Shown here: piece after piece, positions 36,246-44,539 of the stretch
Layout: every line of letters starts with the position of its first letter
Position numbering within the stretch: the stretch's first letter is position 1
DNA from: UBA2166 sp964463965
GTDB lineage: Bacteria; Nitrospirota; Nitrospiria; Nitrospirales; UBA2166
DNA: 61,161 bases
Assembly (NCBI GenBank): GCA_964463965.1
Contig: CAYXED010000010.1
Span: forward strand, 1 to 61,161
Direction: 5' to 3'
Notes under the pieces: generated by a model
What the model saw: the letters and a program-made list of their open reading frames with translations, nothing else
What the model was told of the DNA's origin: nothing
Databases searched by the model: none
Program-made: the position numbers and the translations under genes

Positions 36246-36653
36246 ATGTCATCTTTCAGAGACTACGATCGAAAACGAGTTGTTGAGTATATGCTTCCAG
36301 GTAAGTGGTGTGTTGTTGTTGGAAAAAGTGCTGATGATAATGATTGGCTGAGTATGAAGGTAGCTCAGCCACGGGATTGGTGGTTTCATGTTCGCAGTCT
36401 TCCTGGGAGCCATGTGCTCCTTCTTCATCGAGATGAACTTAAACCCGATAATGAGACACTTTTTTATGCTGCACGACTAGCCGCTTACCATAGCAAGGCT
36501 CGTTTTGCAGGTGTAGTCCCCGTTTCTTACACTCGAGCAGAATATGTCACCAAACCTAAAGGAGCAAATCCTGGAATGGTTCAGATTCGAAAGGAGAGTG
36601 TACTTAAAGTGCGTCCCATGAAACTTGATGAGGCTTTGCTGATGAAGGTGTAA
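36246..36653 (+). CDS. Free-standing NFACT-R (DUF814) domain protein
   Basis: The protein has 135 residues from ATG 36246; an ATG at 36237 adds three. It aligns with the RNA-binding NFACT-R domain found at the C-terminus of RqcH/FbpA/NEMF: GKWCVVVGKSADDNDWLSMKV, RDWWFHVRSLPGSHVLL, AAYHSKARF, and VSYTRAEYVTKPKGANPGMV. The full NFACT protein has three more domains (NFACT-N, HhH, coiled coil) that are absent, so it cannot do the whole ribosome-quality-control job. Stand-alone copies are known in several phyla with no clear role. It follows the DksA-like gene by 32 bp and could be co-transcribed. Confidence 0.88.
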   Translation: MSSFRDYDRKRVVEYMLPGKWCVVVGKSADDNDWLSMKVAQPRDWWFHVRSLPGSHVLLLHRDELKPDNETLFYAARLAAYHSKARFAGVVPVSYTRAEYVTKPKGANPGMVQIRKESVLKVRPMKLDEALLMKV

Positions 36654-36724
36654 CCTTTTTAGAACATATCTAATATAAGGCGTTGAACTCTGGCAGTAAA
36701 AATTAATTTAGTGAGGAGTAAAGT

Positions 36725-37087
36725 ATGGCAACCTATATTACCTCCCCAACTATTATCAAGCCGGTTGGGAACAAACCTAAAGTGATTCAAGAATATGTAG
36801 GATTGGTAAACTCTAAAACTTCTTCGGTGAGTATCGCTCATATGAAAAGTTCAGCAGGTTGGATTGAACCTGCTCAAGTACCAGAGTTTGATGAGTATAC
36901 TCTTGTTCTACGAGGGGAACTTCACGTAAAAACAGAGGATAGTACAATTATTGTCAAGGCGGGCGAAGCAGTTATTGCTCATCGTGGGGAACGCATTCAG
37001 TATAGTACTCCACATTCAGAGGGGGCAGAATATGTTGCTATTTGTCTTCCCGCGTTCTCGCCTTATACCGTTCATCGGGAAGAGTAA
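36725..37087 (+). CDS. Small cupin-domain protein
   Basis: A 120-residue single cupin domain. The parts visible are FDEYTLVLRGELHVKTEDSTIIVKAGEAVIAHRGERIQYSTP, which has the second cupin motif and an E in place of some metal ligands. The usual HxH of motif 1 is not present: the expected place reads PEFDEYTLV, so metal binding is uncertain. The ATG has GAGGAG upstream. Small cupins of this type are often binding or ethanolamine-utilization EutQ-like proteins; the function here is unknown. It is 46 bp before cca. Confidence 0.75.
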   Translation: MATYITSPTIIKPVGNKPKVIQEYVGLVNSKTSSVSIAHMKSSAGWIEPAQVPEFDEYTLVLRGELHVKTEDSTIIVKAGEAVIAHRGERIQYSTPHSEGAEYVAICLPAFSPYTVHREE

Positions 37088-37133
37088 AACATTTATCTGT
37101 GGTGGATTAACCGACTATCGAATAAGAGCTTAA

Positions 37134-38543
37134 ATGAGTACTCACTCAACAGTAACACTTCAAATTAACAATGCCGCATTGATGAATGCATGTGATCAGA
37201 TATGCAATGTTGTTCATCAAGCCGGTGGCCGGGCATTGCTTGTTGGAGGCTGTGTTCGTGATAGTGCGTGTGGGATGGAAGCAAAAGACCTTGATTTTGA
37301 AGTGTATGGATTAGATGCAATAGTATTAAAGGCACTTTTAGCCTCTCATTTTAATATCAACGCCGTGGGTGAAGCTTTTGGTGTAATAAAAATTCAGGGT
37401 TTTCCTATTGACGTTGCTCTTCCTCGACGAGAATCAAAAAGTGGGCGTGGGCATCGTGGATTTGTGATTAACTCTGATGCTTATATGGATCCAGTTGATG
37501 CTGCTGCACGACGAGATTTTACAGTCAATGCTATTGCGTTAGACCCTCTCACTGGAGAAGTTATTGATCCGTATGGAGGGTTGGATGATTTGGCACGAAG
37601 ACTATTGCGTCATGTTTCGGCTCACTTTGGAGAGGATCCACTGCGAGTTCTTCGTGCAATGCAATTTTCAGCCCGTTTTGACTTTGAGGTCTCTCCGGAT
37701 ACAGTGGAAATCTGCGGTACCCTTGAATTAGAAGGTTTGGCTGAGGAGAGGATATTTGAAGAATGGAAAAAACTCATCCTTTACGGTATTCGTCCGTCAC
37801 GGGGGCTTAGGTTTCTTCGAGATTGTGGCTGGATACGTTATTTCCCAGAATTGGAAGCACTTGTTGACTGCCCTCAGGACCCAGAATGGCATCCTGAAGG
37901 GGATGTATGGGTTCATACCCTTCACTGTATGGATGCTTTTGCTGAGAGGCGCGTTAATGATGCACATGAGGATTTAGTTGTTGGATTAGCCGTTCTTTGT
38001 CATGACCTTGGAAAACCTCAAACAACAAAACTTGAAAACGGGCGTATTACATCAAAAGATCATTCATCTGTGGGTGAAAGACTGACAGAAGTATTTCTCT
38101 CTAGGATGACCAAGGACACTGTATTATTTCAAGAAGTCATCCCCCTTGTGGGAGCACATCTTGCACCCATGATGCTGTTCAAGGCGGGTGCCGGTGATGC
38201 TGCAGTCAGACGTCTCGCACGGCATGTTGGGCGAATCGATAGGCTTGTGAGGGTTGCTTTTTCAGACATGCTTGGACGGCCACCCTTAGAAGTGGATTGT
38301 TTTGATGCTGGTGATTGGCTTACCGAGCGTGCGCGTGCGCTTGAAGTAGTGGCCTCAGCTCCTTTGCCACTTGTTATGGGTAGGCATTTAATTCAGCTTG
38401 GCCTGAAGCCTGGCAACCATTTTACTACTATACTTGAAGCCTGTTTTGAGGCTCAAATTGAGGGAGAGTTTGATACACTTGAAGCGGGTATTGTGTATGC
38501 AGATCGTTATATCAATCGGAACTTAAATATGTTGCCCAGTTGA
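37134..38543 (+). CDS. cca: tRNA nucleotidyltransferase (CCA-adding enzyme) with HD domain
   Basis: A 469-residue class II nucleotidyltransferase. LLVGGCVRD near residue 37 binds nucleotide and KDLDFEVYG carries the two metal aspartates. AARRDFTVNAIALD is the basic motif C/D, and EDPLRVLRAMQFSARF is the family motif E. An HD phosphohydrolase domain sits in the C-terminal half: TLHCMDAF, then CHDLGKP. The CCA tail matures tRNAs; the HD part may give 2',3'-cyclic phosphodiesterase activity as in E. coli. Both tRNAs seen in this window already encode CCA, so the enzyme would serve repair. It converges with degP. Confidence 0.93.
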   Translation: MSTHSTVTLQINNAALMNACDQICNVVHQAGGRALLVGGCVRDSACGMEAKDLDFEVYGLDAIVLKALLASHFNINAVGEAFGVIKIQGFPIDVALPRRESKSGRGHRGFVINSDAYMDPVDAAARRDFTVNAIALDPLTGEVIDPYGGLDDLARRLLRHVSAHFGEDPLRVLRAMQFSARFDFEVSPDTVEICGTLELEGLAEERIFEEWKKLILYGIRPSRGLRFLRDCGWIRYFPELEALVDCPQDPEWHPEGDVWVHTLHCMDAFAERRVNDAHEDLVVGLAVLCHDLGKPQTTKLENGRITSKDHSSVGERLTEVFLSRMTKDTVLFQEVIPLVGAHLAPMMLFKAGAGDAAVRRLARHVGRIDRLVRVAFSDMLGRPPLEVDCFDAGDWLTERARALEVVASAPLPLVMGRHLIQLGLKPGNHFTTILEACFEAQIEGEFDTLEAGIVYADRYINRNLNMLPS

Positions 38544-38595
38544 ACCGCGTTTTGACTTTAATGATAGGAATAGAGTCAAGGGCAGGGATCGGTAC

Positions 38596-40131
38596 TTAAG
38601 GTGTAATAGTAAGAAAAATTGTTGTATTCCCTCGACGTAATAATACTAAAGCTGGTTTGTGAGGTTTGAGTTTTCTTGTTATGTGATTAAAGGACTCAAC
38701 GCTGGGTACTTTCTCGCGATTAATCTCAAGCAGAATGTCTCCTTGTCTAAGGCCTGCCTGTTCACTCGGGCTGTTTTTTTGCACTTTTCTTACTATAACT
38801 CCAATGCTCCCATGACTTTGTCCATGTTGTATGGGACCAACAACAATTCCGGCAAGTGGATGTAAACTTTGACTGGAGGAGACCTCAGGTAGGTTTTTAG
38901 GCAGTGTTCCAATTTTAACCGTCAGTGTGTGAGATGTTCCATTTCGAAAAACTTCTAAAAGCACAGAAGTTCCTGGAGAAGTCTCAGCGACGAGCGATCG
39001 TAGATGTACAGAGTCCTCTACAAACATATCGCGGTACTGTTTTATGATGTCGCCACGTTGCAGTTGTGCCTTTTCAGCAGGACTGTTAGCAATAACATCT
39101 CCAATCAAGACTCCTTTTGTATTTGGGGCATCAAACTGTTCTGCAAGTGGTGCATCTAGGTTTTGAATTGAAACACCTAGCCATCCTCTGATAACCTCAC
39201 CGTGCTTGATAAGGCTAGTCATTACTGTTTTTGCCATACGGCTGGGGATGGCAAATCCAATTCCCATGTATCCACCACTACGACTAAAAATGGCTGTATT
39301 AATGCCAATGAGCTGCCCACGTAGGTTGATCAAAGCCCCTCCAGAGTTTCCTGGGTTGATTGCTGCATCGGTTTGAATAAAGTCCTCATAATCCACAATA
39401 CCCATGTTGGCGCGTCCTACTGCGCTTATAATCCCCATTGTGACGGTTTGATTCAGACCAAATGGGTTGCCAATTGCCATAACCATTTCGCCAACTTGGA
39501 GTTGGTCAGAGTTCCCCCATGGAAGTACCGGAAGATCTGTCGCGTTAATTTTTATAATGGCAAGGTCAGTTTTGGGATCTGTTCCAATAAGAGTGCCTTC
39601 AAACTCTGTTTTGTCTCCGAAAACAACTCGAATCTCATCGGCCTGGTCAATTACATGGTTATTTGTAAGGATGTACCCATTTGAACTAACGATGACTCCA
39701 GAGCCCATCCCGCGTTGTTGTCGCTCCTGTGGTGTTCGAAATTGTTGCCCGAATTCATCTCCAAAAAACCGGTGAAAAAACGGATCATCGAAAAAAGGGT
39801 TTATTTGTGATTTAGGTTCTCGTGATTTTGCAATTGCTACAATATTCACTACTGCTGGACGTGTCGACTTGACCACACGGATAAACAGCTCATTTGAAGC
39901 CACAATAGCGTTTTCAGGTTTTATGGGCATAGGGAGGACTGTGATAGGAACAGGGCTTTCCTCTGTTTTTTGTTCATCAACTGAAGGGGTGATCACTGGA
40001 GGTAGTAGGGGCTCAATGGGTTCGTTTGAGCAGTGTGCAAAATGAATCGCTACCCATGTAATTAACAAGGTGCGAAACATTATGTGTAGTGTTCGTGTCT
40101 TCGGAAAGTGCAGGTGAGGCATAGGTTGCAT
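38596..40131 (-). CDS. degP: DegP/HtrA-type periplasmic serine protease with two PDZ domains
   Basis: A 511-residue protein. A signal segment (about 15-34) ends in FAHCS, a partial lipobox; the start may also be at an ATG at 40080. The trypsin-like triad is H159 (LTNNHVID), D189 (PKTDLAIIK) and S263 (NPGNSGGALI). A phenylalanine-rich loop precedes it (INPFFDDPFFHRFF), as in DegP LA loops. Two PDZ domains follow (about 310-390 and 420-505). Members degrade or refold misfolded periplasmic proteins. It would support the outer-membrane genes to its right. Its right-hand neighbour gene runs in the same direction. Confidence 0.93.
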   Translation of the reverse strand: MQPMPHLHFPKTRTLHIMFRTLLITWVAIHFAHCSNEPIEPLLPPVITPSVDEQKTEESPVPITVLPMPIKPENAIVASNELFIRVVKSTRPAVVNIVAIAKSREPKSQINPFFDDPFFHRFFGDEFGQQFRTPQERQQRGMGSGVIVSSNGYILTNNHVIDQADEIRVVFGDKTEFEGTLIGTDPKTDLAIIKINATDLPVLPWGNSDQLQVGEMVMAIGNPFGLNQTVTMGIISAVGRANMGIVDYEDFIQTDAAINPGNSGGALINLRGQLIGINTAIFSRSGGYMGIGFAIPSRMAKTVMTSLIKHGEVIRGWLGVSIQNLDAPLAEQFDAPNTKGVLIGDVIANSPAEKAQLQRGDIIKQYRDMFVEDSVHLRSLVAETSPGTSVLLEVFRNGTSHTLTVKIGTLPKNLPEVSSSQSLHPLAGIVVGPIQHGQSHGSIGVIVRKVQKNSPSEQAGLRQGDILLEINREKVPSVESFNHITRKLKPHKPALVLLRRGNTTIFLTITP

Positions 40132-40213
40132 TATATTTGATTACCTTTTTTTATGAGTGCCTATTGTAACAAACGACAGATATAGTTATGTGGCGTATGT
40201 CACGGAAACGATT

Positions 40214-41497
40214 TTAGTAGGTGTATGATAGTTCCAGTGAGAGTCTATTGTCGTTATCAAAAATAGCAACTGGGTCATTTGGGGCAGCATTAATATGGTC
40301 ATAGAGAGCAGAAATTTTTAGGCGATCAAAGTATCTTTCAGAGTATTCGAGTCGCCATACCTGTGTTTGATTTTTTATATCAATAATACCTCCAATGAGC
40401 ATTTCTCCGTCACCCATGTTGTTTCGTGTCCACCTTATCGCTCCAAAGACATCATTCTGAAATGGTCGGAAGGCAACCGCATCTGTCCGCTGTTCAGAGT
40501 CATATAAATATTCTGCTATTAGCCCAACATCGCTTTGATCTAGTATTCCGTGAAAAGTATATTCAAAACCTCCAACGAGGGCAGTGTGATTTTTTGGTAT
40601 CAGGTTTCTTCGAGTGATTTTACCTGACGATGTAAGTGAGTTTGCCTCAAATGTTCCGGCCGAAGATGTGTCCTGTAATAATGCCTCTCCCTTGATGAGC
40701 CAATTTCCAGCGCTCATCTGAAAATCACCACTTATTTGCTGCATTTCGTAGTAGAGAATGTCCGCTTCTGTGGCGTTTGGTTCTACGTTAATAATTGGAA
40801 ATTTCTCGTATCCATTAAAGTATGAGAGGCCTATATCTGCCAGGCCAATAGTGCGATCCCAGCGTAAAGCAATTTGTTGACGAAGTCGTTCTGAATCGTG
40901 GGTGTAGAGAGGGGTATCTGAAAAGTCGAGGTGACCATCAAAGAAATTAAATCTGTTAACTTTGTCTGGAAGGGAGGCTGGCGTGAAATAAGTAAAATGA
41001 TAAATATCAAATCTATTTTCATCAAGCATAAACCGAAATCGGACGACAGGTTCTCCCAGTTTATGCTCTCTAGGGTTAAACAGGTCGACGACGAAATCTT
41101 TTTGGTTGAGAATATCCACAATATTCATCGACTCTGCAGCACCCCAGAAGTGTGTTTGATATCCAATACGAAGTTCAAACTGATCAGAAACATGCTCCAC
41201 ATAGAGGTCATCTGGTGAGAACAGGTTGTACTCGAGATCGGTCATGCCAAGTCTAAATCGTGGTGCGACAATAGCTTGAAGGGAGTCACTAAATGTCAAT
41301 GCAAGGTCTGGGTTCACTTCTGTATAGGCGAACCCATCTTGTTGACTGCCTTCTCCTGCTTGAGGAAAACCTGCAACATATGTCGTGTTTGTTATCGATA
41401 GGTCATATTCTACTGCCAAGCTTGTTGTAATTGAAATTAACGAGGCAATTGTAAAGACTAATAGGATAGCCTTGAATTTTTTGAAGGCACACATCAT
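40214..41497 (-). CDS. Outer-membrane beta-barrel protein, DUF1302-like
   Basis: The protein is about 427 residues from ATG 41497, which begins a signal peptide (KFKAILLVFTIASLISITTSLA). An ATG at 41539 would add 14 residues. The rest alternates polar and apolar residues and ends SLELSYTY, with an aromatic last residue, typical of a barrel inserted by BamA. A recognisable stretch is IGYQTHFWGAAESMNIVDILNQKDFV, which resembles the conserved W-G-E/VDI motif of DUF1302-like proteins that travel with LolA-like and MMPL genes. The LolA-like gene is upstream and 56 bp away. No function is known. Confidence 0.72.
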   Translation of the reverse strand: MMCAFKKFKAILLVFTIASLISITTSLAVEYDLSITNTTYVAGFPQAGEGSQQDGFAYTEVNPDLALTFSDSLQAIVAPRFRLGMTDLEYNLFSPDDLYVEHVSDQFELRIGYQTHFWGAAESMNIVDILNQKDFVVDLFNPREHKLGEPVVRFRFMLDENRFDIYHFTYFTPASLPDKVNRFNFFDGHLDFSDTPLYTHDSERLRQQIALRWDRTIGLADIGLSYFNGYEKFPIINVEPNATEADILYYEMQQISGDFQMSAGNWLIKGEALLQDTSSAGTFEANSLTSSGKITRRNLIPKNHTALVGGFEYTFHGILDQSDVGLIAEYLYDSEQRTDAVAFRPFQNDVFGAIRWTRNNMGDGEMLIGGIIDIKNQTQVWRLEYSERYFDRLKISALYDHINAAPNDPVAIFDNDNRLSLELSYTY

Positions 41498-41553
41498 TCT
41501 CGATACTCTATAGAGTTGCGCGGATGTGTTGCCCGTCATGGGCTCTGTACGGA

Positions 41554-42360
41554 CTATCGCTGTCTTTCAAGGGAACGTTTTGAGAAAAGAGATTTTTTTT
41601 GGCCCTGTTGGAATTCCCACTTGCTGAAGACCAAGGTTGTTTTTTTCTTTGTTTGCAGGTTTTTCATAGTGATCTTTGATGGGCGCCAGAATTTTTCACG
41701 ATACAGTGTATTGCCATTGTCAAAGGAGACTTTAAGTGGGGTGCCTTTTCGGTCAAAGTATTCTTGTTTGACAATTTGAAAATTTGATTGATCAACCCAC
41801 GAAATAATCTTTGTGTATCCAGAGTTTTGATCTTTTGGATACCGCTCAACAATCCATACCTTTATGGCTTGATGAGTATCTTCTCGAATATATTTATAGT
41901 TGTATTTTTCTGGTTTGGTTGAGGCTATATCTTCATAGCTGAATTCGGAGCCAACAAAGCTGCCACTTTTGTTTTTTGAAGCGATGCGTTTCACCCGTTT
42001 TAAGGCAGGAAGGTAGAGCCATTGATCATCCGCTTGTTCGGTATGTTCAAAAGTTAATAATCCAGTGCCTTTAATATCCCGTGGATATTGAAATGTAATC
42101 AGTGTTTTGTCCCCATCATTTTGTACTTCTAAATAGCGAGTTGCCATTTTTCTAGTACTTTGCTGTCCAGCAGCGTTGGATAGTGTCATAGTGAGGGTTG
42201 TAAATGCATCTGTGTAACCATTATCCATTTGATCGCGTGTTACGAAGATGTGTTCCCCCTGCTCTGCAGAATTAAGACCAGGGGGTGGAGCAGCCAATAC
42301 GAGTATTGGCATCAGGATATTGAGTAGTGAAATCAGAATAGTAGAAAAGAGTATTCTCAT
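41554..42360 (-). CDS. LolA-like outer-membrane lipoprotein-sorting protein
   Basis: The protein has 268 residues with a clear signal peptide (1-23, ending LVLAA). The body has the LolA-like half-barrel layout: TLTMTLSNAAGQ, ATRYLEVQNDGDKTLITFQYP, DIKGTGLLTFEH, QWLYLPALKRVKRIAS and GSFVGSEFSYEDIA. These phrases are those of the periplasmic LolA-like family usually encoded with an MMPL/RND exporter, not of LolA itself. A basic tail (KRSLERQR) ends it. The barrel gene follows within 56 bp, and a DUF5020 barrel gene precedes by 76 bp. The likely role is lipid or hydrophobic cargo transfer to the outer membrane. Confidence 0.85.
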   Translation of the reverse strand: MRILFSTILISLLNILMPILVLAAPPPGLNSAEQGEHIFVTRDQMDNGYTDAFTTLTMTLSNAAGQQSTRKMATRYLEVQNDGDKTLITFQYPRDIKGTGLLTFEHTEQADDQWLYLPALKRVKRIASKNKSGSFVGSEFSYEDIASTKPEKYNYKYIREDTHQAIKVWIVERYPKDQNSGYTKIISWVDQSNFQIVKQEYFDRKGTPLKVSFDNGNTLYREKFWRPSKITMKNLQTKKKTTLVFSKWEFQQGQKKSLFSKRSLERQR

Positions 42361-42436
42361 AAAAAGTCCTCACGGATATTGTATATTAGCTGATTCTAAG
42401 ATCCTTCTATAAGGTCTTGAGAAAGGTAAAATATCG

Positions 42437-43201
42437 CTAAAAAACCCATTTTACCATCATTTGTGGAACAAATTCATTTTGACCTTCAATGCCGAACTCA
42501 TTATGCCAGAATAAAAACTCAGTTCCTGCCCATATTTGATTGTTGTATCCCCAGTATTCTCCGATATCAAATAGTAGTTGTGTGTGGCTTATAATGTTCC
42601 AGGCAAGGTTGCCCTCATGACCTGCAAAATCAATGAATCCACCATAGGCCCAGTGTAACCCGAAGAGTGCGAAAGGAACGTTCCAGTTCATGTTTACTTG
42701 CCAAGTAAACCCATCCTGATCAACATTGTCTCGCAATAGTGTATTTACGTTTGCAAAGTCAAAACCTGGGAGGTTTAGACTAAAACCAAGGCCATTAAGG
42801 TAGGCGAGTGAGTTCTCAGAAAAATCTATATTGTGTGCTGTGAGGACGTCGTCGATGAGTCCCCAGGAAACTTTTTTTTCTAAAATCTTACTAAAGCTAA
42901 AACGGGAATGCCATTCTCCATAGAGGGTGGTTTTTGCTATTTCACTATCTCGTGTAGCGAAGTTATTAACGTCTAGGAAGAAAAAGTTGTCACCATATTT
43001 CCATTCATCCATATGTTCAAACGTCAGGGTGTCGCGGGTATTTTTCCCCAGATCAAAATTTGCTCCATAGAGATATTGAATGTTCCATGCTGACGATGTA
43101 GTGAGGTTTTTGTCTTCAGCGTGAGATTTTTCTGTGATGAACGGGAATAAGATGATAATTATAAGGGTAGAATAAATGAGAGCGATGGATGAGGGGCGCA
43201 T
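42437..43201 (-). CDS. DUF5020/Tsx-like outer-membrane channel protein
   Basis: The protein has 254 residues with a signal peptide (about 1-28, ending KSHAED). Segments NIQYLYGANFDLGKNTRDTLTFEHMDEWKYGDNFFFLDV and YGGFIDFAGHEG match the DUF5020 family, which is related to the nucleoside channel Tsx. The C-terminus (PQMMVKWVF) ends in phenylalanine, as barrel proteins do. It is the first gene of the minus-strand trio with the LolA-like and DUF1302-like genes, and is divergent from rlmD. Nucleoside uptake is a guess. Confidence 0.8.
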   Translation of the reverse strand: MRPSSIALIYSTLIIIILFPFITEKSHAEDKNLTTSSAWNIQYLYGANFDLGKNTRDTLTFEHMDEWKYGDNFFFLDVNNFATRDSEIAKTTLYGEWHSRFSFSKILEKKVSWGLIDDVLTAHNIDFSENSLAYLNGLGFSLNLPGFDFANVNTLLRDNVDQDGFTWQVNMNWNVPFALFGLHWAYGGFIDFAGHEGNLAWNIISHTQLLFDIGEYWGYNNQIWAGTEFLFWHNEFGIEGQNEFVPQMMVKWVF

Positions 43202-43291
43202 ATGGTATATATGAGTTATTGTTAGTGTTATGTGCCGTCTCCAAGATATAGGAAATCAGTAATTTGCTTTTATGAGAGTAGGATAGAGTTT

Positions 43292-44539
43292 GTGCCTAGT
43301 AGACGCAAGTTTAGAAAAAAAACATTTTCCCAACTGCCTTTAGAGACTGTTGAAGTTGAATTAACCGATATTGCGGCGGGAGGAAAGGCGATAGGAAAGG
43401 CGTCAGATGGCAGGGTAATGTTTGTTTCTTATGCTATGCCAGGTGAGCGGGTTGTTGCGGAAGTGACTGAGACGTCCTCTCAGTATCTTGAGGCACGTGT
43501 TGTGCGTGTCTTAAGACCGTCACCTTTTAGGGTAGAGCCTCGTTGTCAGTATTTTGGGCAATGTGGAGGGTGCCAGCTTCAGCATGTGGAGTATGATGAG
43601 CAATTACGCTTAAAGACAAAGATTGTACAGGATCAGCTAATCCGGGTGGGGCGATTTTCCTTAGATGAGTTTTCGGGGGTGAATTTTACAATCGGGATGG
43701 ATATACCATGGAATTATAGGAACCATATGCGTTTTACAGTTTGGAGAAACGGAGCAGTAGGGTTGATGAGGCAAGGGACTCGTAGGCTACTACCAATTGA
43801 TCAATGTGAAATTGCTTGTGATCAGATTAATGAAACGCTTAAGCAGGTGCAGGGCACAACAACAGGTACGCAGCAACTCGCGGTACGGGTTGGGGTGAAT
43901 ACTGGGGATATCCTCATCCATCCACGGTTGCGATGGCGTAATGCAGCAATGGACTCAACACTTGTAAGTGGGCAAAAGTTTGTGACTGAAAGTTTGCTTG
44001 GATATCGTTATCAGGTTTCTGCTGCAGCGTTTTTTCAAGTCAATACCTCACAGGCAGAACGACTTATTATGTATGTCCTTGCGAAGGTTAAAGAGTTAAA
44101 TGCTCGTATTGTGATTGATGCATATGCAGGTGTTGGAGTATTTGCCTCACACCTTTCTGAGCATGTTGAGCAGGTTTTTGCAATTGAAGAATCTCCCTCA
44201 GCTGCGATCGATGCACTTGTAAATATTGCTAATCTTTCAGGTGTGCATTGGGTTACTGCGCGTGTTGAGGAAGTGTTGCCGGATCATGACCCTTCACCAG
44301 ATGTGGTCATTATTGACCCTCCTCGGCGTGGTATTCATCGTGTAGTTATTGATGCGCTTATTTCGTCTTCTACACGGAGAATTATTTATGTGTCATGTGA
44401 TCCCGCGACATTTTCTAGGGATTTAAGACTTTTGGTTGATGGGGGCTTTAGATTGATTGAGGTTCAACCTGTTGATATGTTTCCACACACCCAACACATT
44501 GAATGTGTTGCAGTATTGGATCGGTTATCTGTGATATGA
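43292..44539 (+). CDS. rlmD: 23S rRNA (uracil-5-)-methyltransferase, RlmD/RumA type
   Basis: The protein is about 415 residues from GTG 43292, which has AGGA upstream; an earlier in-frame GTG at 43232 would add 20. An N-terminal TRAM domain (LTDIAAGGKAIGKA) binds RNA. CQYFGQCGGCQLQH with another cysteine later (DQCEIAC) is the 4Fe-4S set of the RumA group. The SAM domain has DAYAGVGVFASHL, VIIDPPRRG, and YVSCDPATFSRDL with the catalytic cysteine. U1939 (RlmD) is the usual target but RlmC-like specificity is possible. Its stop overlaps the symporter start (ATGA). Confidence 0.9.
   Translation: MPSRRKFRKKTFSQLPLETVEVELTDIAAGGKAIGKASDGRVMFVSYAMPGERVVAEVTETSSQYLEARVVRVLRPSPFRVEPRCQYFGQCGGCQLQHVEYDEQLRLKTKIVQDQLIRVGRFSLDEFSGVNFTIGMDIPWNYRNHMRFTVWRNGAVGLMRQGTRRLLPIDQCEIACDQINETLKQVQGTTTGTQQLAVRVGVNTGDILIHPRLRWRNAAMDSTLVSGQKFVTESLLGYRYQVSAAAFFQVNTSQAERLIMYVLAKVKELNARIVIDAYAGVGVFASHLSEHVEQVFAIEESPSAAIDALVNIANLSGVHWVTARVEEVLPDHDPSPDVVIIDPPRRGIHRVVIDALISSSTRRIIYVSCDPATFSRDLRLLVDGGFRLIEVQPVDMFPHTQHIECVAVLDRLSVI

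Noticed and set aside
38552..38579. Inverted repeat TTGACT...AGTCAA between cca and degP
   Set aside because: A 6-bp stem with a 16-nt loop and no T run; no role supported.
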